A stretch of DNA of 15,061 bases. Origin: Clostridiales bacterium. GTDB taxonomy: Bacteria; Bacillota; Clostridia; Oscillospirales; QAMX01. Shown one piece after another: positions 7,030 to 14,022 of the stretch. The stretch lies in contig DUUG01000072.1 of the NCBI GenBank assembly GCA_012841675.1, positions 1 through 15,061 of the forward strand. The letters are read 5' to 3'. The position numbers and the translations under genes are program-made. The notes below the pieces were generated by a model, which was given only the letters and a program-made list of their open reading frames with translations, was not told the DNA's origin and searched no databases. How positions within the stretch are numbered: the first letter of the stretch is position 1; the number at the start of each line of letters is the position of its first letter.

Positions 7030-8691
7030 ATGTTTTCCTTGATGATAAAACTTCTAAAACGGTGGCAGCGGCGGATGCATAACAACGCTTGGCAAAGAGA
7101 ACCGCCGCCGGCTCCCTCTCCGGATTTAAAGGCAGATAGTCAGCCCAGTGCAAAGGATCAGTTAAACGACAAACTTTCCACATCGTTGACCCGCAATATT
7201 ACGATGCTGGCAAAAACGCTCGGCAACGCAAACGACGTGAAAGCGCGCCGTTTTTCCTTTGGACTGGATTATTCCCTGCACGGCGCTTTGTTTTATATTG
7301 ACGGACTTGCCGATGAAACCACTCTCCGGGACGGCGTACTGACGCCTTTGATGAGCCGGGATTTTGCGGCCAAGGGCCGAATCGGCATGCCAGGTATCCT
7401 TTCCTTCCTAAAAACAACTTCCATTTGCTCTAGCGATATTATACAGGTCGGCGACCGAAAGGCGGTTTCGGATGCCGTTTTGTCCGGCGATGCCGCTTTT
7501 ATGCTGGACGGCTCAGATCATGCTTTGATTATTTCCAGCAAAGGATGGGAAAAACGCAGCATTTCCGAACCTCAGACCGCCTCCGTGGTCCGCGGTCCCC
7601 GGGACGGTTTTACGGAAACTCTGCGCACTAACACCATGCTAATCCGGCGGCGATTGAAAACCCACAACCTTCGTATGGAATCCATAACGCTAGGCAAACA
7701 GACAAAAACAGACGTCTGTATCGTGTATATCAAGGACATTGTCCGCCCGGAACTTCTAAATATCGTTCGCAAGCGCCTAAAAGCTGTGAATATTGACGCC
7801 ATTCCCGAATCCAGCTACATTGAACAGATCATCGAGGATGATCCTTTTTCCATCTTTCCAACCATCGGGGCCACCGAACGGCCTGACACTGTGGCTGCCA
7901 AAATTTTGGAGGGGCGTATTGCCATCATCGTAGATGGTTCCCCCTTTGTTCTAACGGTCCCCTATCTCTATATGGAGGCCTTTCAGGATCCGGCAGACTA
8001 CTACAACCGCCCCTATTACGCCAGCTTGATCCGCATTGTTCGATATTTTGCGTTTTATATTGCCATAATGGGGCCTGCCTTGTTTGTCGCTCTCACTACC
8101 TTCCATCCGGAAATGATTCCAACCACTCTCCTTTTGACCATTTTGAAGCTAAGAGAGACAACGCCTTTTCCCTCTTATATTGAAGCCCTTATTTTGGTAA
8201 TTTCTTTTGAGATCATCCGCGAAGCAGGACTTCGCCTTCCTAAACCGATTGGACAAACCATCAGCATTGTCGGCGCGCTTATTATGGGAGAGGCAGCCGT
8301 TTCTGCCGGTATTGTCGGCACTACCACGGTCATTATAGTTGCTATTACCATTGTTTCCACCTTTATAATTCCCGATTTCAACGATCCTATTGGTATTCTT
8401 CGGCTGGTAATGCTGTCGATTGCATCCGCCATGGGCATATACGGAATTTTGCTTGCTTTTTTTGCGCTGCAAGTGCATCTGTCCTCTCTTAACACCTTCG
8501 GCATTCCCTATCTTTCCGGTATCGCTCCTCCTCATCCCCAATACGCCAAGGATTTATTTGTTCGAATGCCGCTTTGGTTGATGCGAACAAGGCCCGACTT
8601 GCTTGTTGGCAAAAACGTTGTCCGCTCTCAAACAAAAAAACCCCCACCCGCTGCTACATTTGAGAGATCTGAGGAGGAATCAGAAGAATGA
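7030..8691 (+). CDS. gerAA: Spore germinant receptor, GerAA-type A subunit
   Basis: A 553-residue A subunit of a nutrient receptor in the spore inner membrane; with B and C subunits it senses germinants and triggers germination. Seen: a Pro-rich soluble N-terminus, then the family signature SEPQTASVVRGPRDGFTETL (179-198) followed by RTNTMLIRRRL, and FPTIGATERPD (276-286). A C-terminal membrane domain has hydrophobic segments near 335-356, 383-398, 409-428, 430-448 and 456-482, including PFPSYIEALI and LRLPKPIGQTISIVGALI (401-418). A charged tail (527-553) ends the protein. Length is normal. AGGAGG lies six bases before the ATG. Its TGA overlaps the ATG of the C-subunit gene (ATGA). Which paralogue group (gerA, gerB, gerK) it belongs to cannot be decided, so the symbol names the family only. 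Confidence 0.95.
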   Translation: MFSLMIKLLKRWQRRMHNNAWQREPPPAPSPDLKADSQPSAKDQLNDKLSTSLTRNITMLAKTLGNANDVKARRFSFGLDYSLHGALFYIDGLADETTLRDGVLTPLMSRDFAAKGRIGMPGILSFLKTTSICSSDIIQVGDRKAVSDAVLSGDAAFMLDGSDHALIISSKGWEKRSISEPQTASVVRGPRDGFTETLRTNTMLIRRRLKTHNLRMESITLGKQTKTDVCIVYIKDIVRPELLNIVRKRLKAVNIDAIPESSYIEQIIEDDPFSIFPTIGATERPDTVAAKILEGRIAIIVDGSPFVLTVPYLYMEAFQDPADYYNRPYYASLIRIVRYFAFYIAIMGPALFVALTTFHPEMIPTTLLLTILKLRETTPFPSYIEALILVISFEIIREAGLRLPKPIGQTISIVGALIMGEAAVSAGIVGTTTVIIVAITIVSTFIIPDFNDPIGILRLVMLSIASAMGIYGILLAFFALQVHLSSLNTFGIPYLSGIAPPHPQYAKDLFVRMPLWLMRTRPDLLVGKNVVRSQTKKPPPAATFERSEEESEE

Positions 8692-9881
8692 TTTCCTTGA
8701 AAAAAAGGTTAAGCCTATTGTCCGCAATACTGGCACTACTGCTTCTTGCCGGCTGTTGGGACAGATACGAGCTGAACTACATGGCTTTGGTCACTGGAAT
8801 GGGCATTGATCGTGCCGAAAATGGCATGATCAGTTTGACGCTGCAGGTCAATAAATCTACAGAGGAGAGCGGAAGCGGAGGCAAAGGTGACGGCGGAGAT
8901 AAAAGCCAAGGCAGTGGCGGCGGCAGCTTCTATATAACGCAAAAAACCGCCCATGGAATTCATCAGAGCATCCGCGAATTTTTTAATAGTACCAGCCGCC
9001 AGATAATTCTAGAGCATAACCAAGTCATTGTTTTTGGAAAAGATCAGGCAGAACATGGATTGTTGGAGTGGTTTGACTTTTTCACCCGCGATAATGAATC
9101 TCGAATGGACGTTCTTGTATTTATTGCTGAGGGTACAGCGAAAGATGTGCTTTCCTTGGCGCCGCCCCTGGAAAAACTGCCCTCAGAGCATCTTGTCCGG
9201 TTGGATGAAAGTCAGTCGGTGACATCAGACGGTTATAGTACGGATCTTTTGCGTTTAATGCAAAATTTACTAAGCAAATCCCAGGCTTCCCCCATAGGCT
9301 TTATCAAAATAATAGATGATAATGGCACGCCAACAATGAGTTTAGCCGGCCTTGCCGTGCTGAAAAAGGGACGTTTGGTTGGCACCATGGATGAAAAGGC
9401 AACGTCTGGATTTCGTTTAATAACCAATGATGTAACAGACGGATTGATTCCCCTTTATACGCCGCATGGTCAAGCCTTTTTGCAAATAAAACACTCCAAA
9501 ACAAAGCTTTCGATATCCATGAAAGACGATATTCCTCATGTAAAGGTGAAAATCCATCAGCGTTCCGCCCTGTCGGAACTGCAAGGGCATACCTCCTTAT
9601 CCATGGATGAATTATATAATACTCTTGTTGAATATGGTAAGAACGCATTGAAGGATTATGTTGCAACAAGCTTTTTACGAGCCCAAGAATTAAATGCGGA
9701 TATTTTCGGGATAGCCAATCAATTAAATATCAGCCATCCAAAAGAATGGAAGAAAATTGAACACCGTTGGGACGAATTGTTTCCCCAAGTCACTATGGAA
9801 GTAGAAGTGGATTTAATTATAGAGACCGTCGGAAGAATTGTCCGCATGGGTAAAGAAAGCGTGGTGTTAATGCTTGTTTAA
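8688..9881 (+). CDS. gerAC: Spore germinant receptor, Ger(x)C lipoprotein subunit
   Basis: A 397-residue lipoprotein subunit of the same receptor. The signal sequence ends LLLLAGC with C23 as the lipid attachment site, followed by the family-typical WDRYELN (24-30) and VTGMGIDR (35-42). LAGLAVLKKGRLVG (219-232) and the LNADIFG…PKEW region (335-354) mark the C-terminal Spore_GerAC domain. A Gly/Ser/Lys-rich, probably disordered insert occupies about 60-80, between two predicted strands. The ATG overlaps the A-subunit stop by 4 nt and has GAGGAGG ten bases upstream, inside the A gene. It is the second gene in an A-C-B order, as in B. subtilis gerK rather than gerA or gerB, whose order is A-B-C. 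Confidence 0.95.
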   Translation: MISLKKRLSLLSAILALLLLAGCWDRYELNYMALVTGMGIDRAENGMISLTLQVNKSTEESGSGGKGDGGDKSQGSGGGSFYITQKTAHGIHQSIREFFNSTSRQIILEHNQVIVFGKDQAEHGLLEWFDFFTRDNESRMDVLVFIAEGTAKDVLSLAPPLEKLPSEHLVRLDESQSVTSDGYSTDLLRLMQNLLSKSQASPIGFIKIIDDNGTPTMSLAGLAVLKKGRLVGTMDEKATSGFRLITNDVTDGLIPLYTPHGQAFLQIKHSKTKLSISMKDDIPHVKVKIHQRSALSELQGHTSLSMDELYNTLVEYGKNALKDYVATSFLRAQELNADIFGIANQLNISHPKEWKKIEHRWDELFPQVTMEVEVDLIIETVGRIVRMGKESVVLMLV

Positions 9882-10989
9882 CAGTAAGTTTTCCGCGAGA
9901 CAGCTATTTTTTGCCATTTGCTGTTATACGCTTTCTGCCAGTATATTAACCGGATTTTTGTTCTCGATACTCGGATCAGAGACATGGATGGCCTATACCG
10001 CCGGTATGATACTGTCTATACCGGTTTTATGCCTTTATGTATATCTTGCTAAACAGCACCCTAACAAAAATCTGTTTCAGATTAACCGTTCCGTTTTTGG
10101 TCCAGTGCTTGGTTTTATTATCTCTGCTTTGTATCTGTGGTTTTTTATGACCTTGTCTGCGCTGACATTAACTCACGTAGCGCGCCTTATCAACTTAACA
10201 CTGTTGCCGGAAACCCCGATGAGCTTTACAAAGTTGATACTTGTCCTAGTAGCGGCCTGGTCAGTTAAGTATGGTCCCGAATCGGTCACCCGTTACGGGG
10301 CAGCCGTTGTGTACACGTCTATCCTTATTAATGTAGCAGGTATTGTTTTTACTTTTAACCGTTTGTCCATTTCCCATTTTCTCCCGCTATTTGATGCGCC
10401 ACCGGCCAATTATATACAGGGAATTCATACAACTATGACGATTCCCTACGGCGAAACGGTAATATTTCTCATGCTGATGCCCGCGGTCAATGAACAACGA
10501 AAGCTGGCAAAAAGCTTTATTTTTGGATTTATCGCCGGTGCTTTGCTTTTAATTCTTAATGTTTTACACGATGTGGCTACGCTAGGTTGCTTGACCGGAT
10601 GGTTTGTCATGCCATCGTTAGAAAGCTTCCGCCTGTTAAGCGGATCCCAGTCCATTGGCCGAATCGATATTTTATTTGCCACCGGTTTAGTTATGCAAAT
10701 ATTTTTCAGACTTTCCATTGTGCTTTATGCATCAACGCTCGGTCTGGCTCAGCTTTTAAATCTTGAAAATTATAACACTTTGCCTTTCATCCTCGGTGTG
10801 TTTTTGGTCATCTACAGTTCTAGCGTTGTAACCGATGTAATCCAGCATCTCGGTACTGCCAGTTCCTTTGTCCCCTGGCTTTGGTCGTTTTTTCAACACT
10901 TCCTGCCCGCGATGACTGCGGTTGTTTACTTGATCCAAAAAGCCATCAAAAAGAAAAAAGGCATACAGTTGGGAGTAATGCAGACATGA
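9874..10989 (+). CDS. gerAB: Spore germinant receptor, GerAB-type membrane subunit
   Basis: A 371-residue integral membrane protein of the GerAB group in the APC transporter superfamily, with roughly ten hydrophobic segments (for example 11-33, 39-58, 74-96, 119-130, 143-160, 212-229, 268-290, 303-317, 342-354). By known homology the B subunit contributes the germinant-binding pocket. TIPYGETVIFLMLMPAV (189-205) is the typical central motif. The only usable start is the TTG at 9874, because an in-frame TAA lies at 9868-9870. It overlaps the end of the C-subunit gene by 8 nt and has no good Shine-Dalgarno site, so it is probably made by translational coupling. Its TGA overlaps the next ATG. 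The specific germinant cannot be inferred. Confidence 0.93.
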   Translation: MFNSKFSARQLFFAICCYTLSASILTGFLFSILGSETWMAYTAGMILSIPVLCLYVYLAKQHPNKNLFQINRSVFGPVLGFIISALYLWFFMTLSALTLTHVARLINLTLLPETPMSFTKLILVLVAAWSVKYGPESVTRYGAAVVYTSILINVAGIVFTFNRLSISHFLPLFDAPPANYIQGIHTTMTIPYGETVIFLMLMPAVNEQRKLAKSFIFGFIAGALLLILNVLHDVATLGCLTGWFVMPSLESFRLLSGSQSIGRIDILFATGLVMQIFFRLSIVLYASTLGLAQLLNLENYNTLPFILGVFLVIYSSSVVTDVIQHLGTASSFVPWLWSFFQHFLPAMTAVVYLIQKAIKKKKGIQLGVMQT

Positions 10990-11198
10990 TGCTACATGTA
11001 TTTATCGTGCTTGCTATTCTTCTCATTTTCGAAGTGCCGCAGCTTATCAAGAGCCGTCAATATAAAAGCCTAGTAATATATTCTGTTATATATGTTATTA
11101 CGTTTACGTTGGCAGTTTGTATTGATATGGGCGTTAAGCTTCCAAGCTCTTTTATCCTGTTGGGGGAACTGTTTAAAAAAATCGGGCTAACCTATTAA
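10986..11198 (+). CDS. Small two-helix membrane protein, candidate germinant receptor D subunit
   Basis: A 70-residue protein starting at the ATG that overlaps the GerAB stop (ATGA), with GGGAG ten bases upstream; a second ATG follows directly. The frame is open further upstream, but that part lies inside gerAB and is rejected. Two hydrophobic segments (about 3-15, HVFIVLAILLIFE, and 27-43, KSLVIYSVIYVITFTLA) are joined by a short charged loop (KSRQYK); the tail contains LPSSFILLGELFKKIGLTY. Small two-helix 'D subunit' genes of this size and position are known beside some Bacillus ger operons, where they modulate germination. The match here rests on size, topology and position, not on a sequence motif I can verify. 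Confidence 0.75.
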   Translation: MMLHVFIVLAILLIFEVPQLIKSRQYKSLVIYSVIYVITFTLAVCIDMGVKLPSSFILLGELFKKIGLTY

Positions 11199-11215
11199 TT
11201 TAAAGGAGTAATGCA

Positions 11216-12010
11216 ATGGAACACCCTCACCCGCCTCAAAGTGAGCCAATGAAGAATGCAGAACCCGGTCTGACCGAACGACAAGTGCAACAGATCGAAT
11301 CACTTGGAGCGATTACGGAAAAGGGCAGTCGGCATTCTATCCATTGTCTGACCATTGTGGGCCAAATTGAAGGCCATATCGCTCTGCCGCCTCAAAATAA
11401 AGCAACCAGCTATGAACACGTCCTGCCCCAATTGGCCGCCATTGAAGAAAGCCCGGAAATCGAGGGCCTTCTCATCCTCTTAAATACCATGGGCGGCGAT
11501 GTAGAAGCAGGGCTTGCCATTGCCGAGATTATAAGTTCGATGAAAAAGCCGACGATTTCACTGGTTTTGGGAGGCGGTCATTCCATCGGCGTTCCCTTGG
11601 CCGTGGCGGCGGATCTGTCGTTTATCGTTCCGTCTGCTGCTATGACCATTCATCCTGTTCGAATGAACGGGCTCGTTATCGGCGTTCCGCAGACGTATTA
11701 TTATTTTGAAAAGGTACAGGAACGGATTATCCGCTTTGTAACGCGAAATTCTAAAATCAGCGCGGAGCAATATAAGGCCATGATGCTAAAAACCGGCGAG
11801 CTCACCACCGATATTGGCAGCCTTATATACGGGGAAGAAGCCGTTTCTCTTGGTTTGATCGACCATCTAGGCGGCCTTTCAGACGCGTTGGAGGCTTTGC
11901 ATCAGAAAATTGACGAAAACAGAGCCGCCCAAAAATCTGCGCAGCAAAAGCAATATGCAAAGAAAGTCAAGAACCCTCCTTCCAAAAAAGCGCAGGAGAT
12001 TCCGCAATAA
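11216..12010 (+). CDS. tepA: ClpP-like serine protease family protein TepA
   Basis: A 264-residue member of the crotonase/ClpP-fold group named translocation-enhancing protein in Bacillus, where it has been linked to protein export. Seen: ILLNTMGGDVEAGLAIAE (87-104), the nucleophile elbow GGGHSIGVPLAVAAD (119-133) with S123, and MTIHPVR (143-149) with H146, a plausible catalytic pair. D199 is a possible third residue. EEAVSLGLIDHLGG (207-220) is the usual ClpP-like end of the fold. The C-terminal 40 residues are Lys/Gln/Ala-rich and probably disordered. AAAGGAG lies seven bases before the ATG. It is only 17 nt after the small ger-linked gene with no terminator between, so it probably shares the ger transcript. 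In B. subtilis tepA sits near spoIIIE instead. Confidence 0.9.
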   Translation: MEHPHPPQSEPMKNAEPGLTERQVQQIESLGAITEKGSRHSIHCLTIVGQIEGHIALPPQNKATSYEHVLPQLAAIEESPEIEGLLILLNTMGGDVEAGLAIAEIISSMKKPTISLVLGGGHSIGVPLAVAADLSFIVPSAAMTIHPVRMNGLVIGVPQTYYYFEKVQERIIRFVTRNSKISAEQYKAMMLKTGELTTDIGSLIYGEEAVSLGLIDHLGGLSDALEALHQKIDENRAAQKSAQQKQYAKKVKNPPSKKAQEIPQ

Positions 12011-12013
12011 ATA

Positions 12014-12050
12014 AAGGGGTATCGTGTTTGTTACGATACCCCTTGTTTTT
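12014..12050. terminator. Bidirectional terminator between convergent tepA and GNAT genes
   Basis: AAGGGGTATCGT (12014-12025) and ACGATACCCCTT (12033-12044) form a perfect 12-bp stem with a 7-nt loop. The plus strand continues GTTTTTT; the minus strand continues TATTTATT. It therefore suits both the ger-tepA transcript and the converging ytvI-GNAT transcript. Confidence 0.92.
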
Positions 12051-12056
12051 TATGTT

Positions 12057-12530
12057 TTATAGTTTCTTTTCCATACGAATCGAGCGCGGCGAAAATCCAT
12101 TTCTTTCGTAAAACCCAATAGCACGCTTATTAAACACCCAAACGTTCAGCTCAACAAACATGCATCCAAGGGCAGCCGCCTCCGCTTCTACCACATCCAT
12201 CAACAACTGCCCCACCTTTTTGCCTCGTTTTTCCTCGTCAACACATAAATCGTCCAGATACAGAACCTTATGCGGATGGATAACATTGTTGTTTTGATAG
12301 TCCCGAAGGATGCAAATGGCATAGCCAAGCAGCGTACCTGCCTCTTCCTCCGCCACAAAGATGATGAGTTTTTTGTTTTCGATTTGCTCGGTTAGTTCCT
12401 GTTCCGTATATTTTGTGGAGTCGGGCTTGAAAATTTCCGGCCTGCCGACGCTGTGCAGCGTGGAAATTTGCCGCAAGAGCCTGATAATCTCCGGTGCATC
12501 TTCCTTTGTTGCCTTTCTAACGAAAGTCAC
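12057..12530 (-). CDS. GNAT family N-acetyltransferase
   Basis: A 157-residue single-domain acetyl-CoA-dependent acetyltransferase. The central motif is YLDDLCVDEEKRGKKVG (91-107), with the pyrophosphate loop R102-G-K-K-V-G107, followed by a typical helix (QLLMDVVEAEAAALG). The C-terminal strand and NKRAIGFYERNGF (134-146) also fit. The substrate is not readable. Start is GTG at 12528-12530 with GGAGGG nine bases upstream. It lies 71 nt behind ytvI with no convincing terminator between, so the two may share a transcript. It is not a close copy of the acetyltransferase at 193-621: the two belong to different GNAT subgroups. Confidence 0.9.
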   Translation of the reverse strand: MTFVRKATKEDAPEIIRLLRQISTLHSVGRPEIFKPDSTKYTEQELTEQIENKKLIIFVAEEEAGTLLGYAICILRDYQNNNVIHPHKVLYLDDLCVDEEKRGKKVGQLLMDVVEAEAAALGCMFVELNVWVFNKRAIGFYERNGFSPRSIRMEKKL

Positions 12531-12601
12531 GTTTACCTACCCTCCCGGTGGAACTATATCGCTGGCAGTTATTCCTTGAAATGCCCACGGTTTTTTCTAT
12601 G

Positions 12602-13714
12602 CTAGTCCGAATCGGGCGGCAATGCCTCCTCCTCGGAGTCGGTGTTCTTGTCACGCCAGAGCCGTATATAACCCCATTGGTTAAGTTGAATTACCGTAAT
12701 GAACAAAAGCGGCACAATCAGCATGCCCAAAAATCCATACATACGGAAACCAAGATAAATGCTAAACAGGGTCAAAAGCGGATGCATGCCGATTTGCTGT
12801 CCCAAGACATGGGGCTCAACCAGATTTCTTACCATAAGGATCACAACGTACAAAACCAAAAGCCCAATGGCAAGCTTGACATTCCCCAGTATAAAGGCGA
12901 TCAAGGCCCAAGGGATCAAGACACCGCCTGCCCCCAATACGGGCAGAAAATCGACAAACGCGATAATACCGGCCAGCAACAGCGGATGCTTCAGCCCCAG
13001 GATTAAAAATCCAATCAAAAGCTCAACCGCGCAGATTAATGCCAAAATGGTCTGCGATTTCAGCCATTTGAACAGATTGGAAAATAGATGGCGGTAGGTT
13101 CTGGAGATCTTTGTATACAGATCCGGCTTTATCAGCTTCGTAACAAAATTGCGGATCCGTTTGTTATCTATTACAAAGAAAAAGGCCGATACGAGCGTTG
13201 CAATGATAGACAGCAAAAATAAAGGCACATTTCCCGCAGCGCGCAAAAGAGGACCGCCAATAAGCCCTGCAAAATCAATGCTTCTGGGAATACCCTTCAT
13301 GGCCTCTTCTAAGGACTCTCTCAAGGCTTCGGGCAAGCTGGAAAAATACTCCATCAAACGGTCGCCTGTTTGAGACAGTTGTGCGCTTAAATCTTCGTAC
13401 AATTGCTCGAGATTGTCCAAGAAAGGCAAAATACCTTGATAAAGGAAGAATATAATGCCGACAACAAGCCCTAGAAAGAGCACAAGAACCAGCGTCGTTG
13501 CCAGAACCGACGCAAGCTTGTCCTTCATACGAAATCTATCGATCATCAAGGTCCGCAAAGGCAGGGCCATTCTGGATAGAAGAAAACCGATGATAAACGG
13601 CAGAACCCACCGAAGCACATAATCCATGACAAATTTAAACGCATAAATGCCAATAACGATATATAACAAAATGATGATGGGTTTTATAAGCTTGTAAAAA
13701 GACTCGTTTTGCAT
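12602..13714 (-). CDS. ytvI: AI-2E family permease-like protein, YtvI-type sporulation membrane protein
   Basis: A 370-residue integral membrane protein with about seven or eight hydrophobic segments (10-28, 34-48, 70-92, 163-182, 222-240, 244-271, 280-296, 312-342) and a soluble helical loop at about 95-160 between the early and later segments. The family signature is clear: VDFLPVLGAGGVLIPWA (254-270) and LVEPHVLGQQIGMHPLL (298-314) then SIYLG. Within the AI-2E superfamily the length and this pattern point to the YtvI group, conserved in spore formers and linked to sporulation; the transported substrate is unknown. AAGGA lies about seven bases before the ATG at 13712-13714. No convincing sporulation promoter is visible upstream. 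The acidic tail (DSEEEALPPDSD) is cytoplasmic by prediction. Confidence 0.9.
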   Translation of the reverse strand: MQNESFYKLIKPIIILLYIVIGIYAFKFVMDYVLRWVLPFIIGFLLSRMALPLRTLMIDRFRMKDKLASVLATTLVLVLFLGLVVGIIFFLYQGILPFLDNLEQLYEDLSAQLSQTGDRLMEYFSSLPEALRESLEEAMKGIPRSIDFAGLIGGPLLRAAGNVPLFLLSIIATLVSAFFFVIDNKRIRNFVTKLIKPDLYTKISRTYRHLFSNLFKWLKSQTILALICAVELLIGFLILGLKHPLLLAGIIAFVDFLPVLGAGGVLIPWALIAFILGNVKLAIGLLVLYVVILMVRNLVEPHVLGQQIGMHPLLTLFSIYLGFRMYGFLGMLIVPLLFITVIQLNQWGYIRLWRDKNTDSEEEALPPDSD

Positions 13715-13907
13715 GGCGGTTCCTTCCGGCGCGGCAATACGCCTAATATGAAATGTAAGACAGTTTAATGGTATGTAATCTCGAAAGATTGCCTCATAGG
13801 TGTAGGAATCTGATTAGATCCTAAATCCTTTGCATATTATAACCTATTTTCCACAAAAATGAAAGACAAGCCGTAAACTTTCTGAAAAGGATTTATGGAT
13901 TCCTCCA
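13715..13907. other. Gap between divergent ytvI and hom
   Basis: No gene is seen here. It holds two small inverted repeats: GTAATCT/AGATTGC around CGAA (13775-13792) and AGGAATCT/AGATCCT with one bulged base (13804-13822). Neither is followed by a T run on either strand, so they are not terminators. On the minus strand a TATAAT (13836-13841) could be the -10 of a ytvI promoter, but the matching -35 is poor. Confidence 0.4.
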
Positions 13908-13936
13908 TTGTCAATCCGTTGAAAATATGATATACT
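13908..13936 (+). promoter_or_regulatory. Housekeeping promoter for hom
   Basis: TTGTCA (13908-13913) and TATACT (13931-13936) are exactly 17 bp apart, and TGA precedes the -10 as an extended element. Transcription would start near 13943, giving an 80-nt leader. Confidence 0.75.
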
Positions 13937-13951
13937 TTCTTTCATATACAA

Positions 13952-13975
13952 CAGAATGGGAATTTATCCATTTTG
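13952..13975 (+). other. Small hairpin in the hom leader
   Basis: CAGAATGG (13952-13959) can pair with CCATTTTG (13968-13975) over 8 bp with one G-T pair and an 8-nt loop. CCAT could instead pair with either of two downstream ATGG copies (13982-13985, 13991-13994). It is not a terminator and not a T-box. A regulatory role is only a guess. Confidence 0.25.
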
Positions 13976-14022
13976 CTATACATGGAAAACATGGCGCATA
14001 CTTCTAGGAGGGAGATGACAGG

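Noticed and set aside
6566..7042. 158-codon plus-strand frame overlapping the lipoprotein end, terminator and sigma-G-like promoter
   Set aside because: It is a shifted reading of the lipoprotein gene, rich in Arg/Ser/Cys, runs through a clear terminator and has no ribosome site.
10881..10985. N-terminal extension of the small ger-linked gene
   Set aside because: It lies wholly inside gerAB in another frame; the ATG overlapping the gerAB stop has a ribosome site and gives a sensible membrane protein.
10986..11198. Small gene as a YlzJ homologue, since ylzJ neighbours tepA in Bacillus
   Set aside because: This protein has two strong membrane helices, unlike the soluble YlzJ type, and its overlap with gerAB ties it to the receptor operon.
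13715..13860. Sigma-E promoter upstream of ytvI
   Set aside because: On the minus strand CATACCAT resembles the sigma-E -10 (7 of 8) but the -35 region at 14-16 bp spacing does not fit; other candidates are weaker.
13943..14022. T-box or threonine/methionine attenuator in the hom leader
   Set aside because: The leader is only about 80 nt, with no T-box core sequence, no codon-rich leader peptide and no terminator hairpin.
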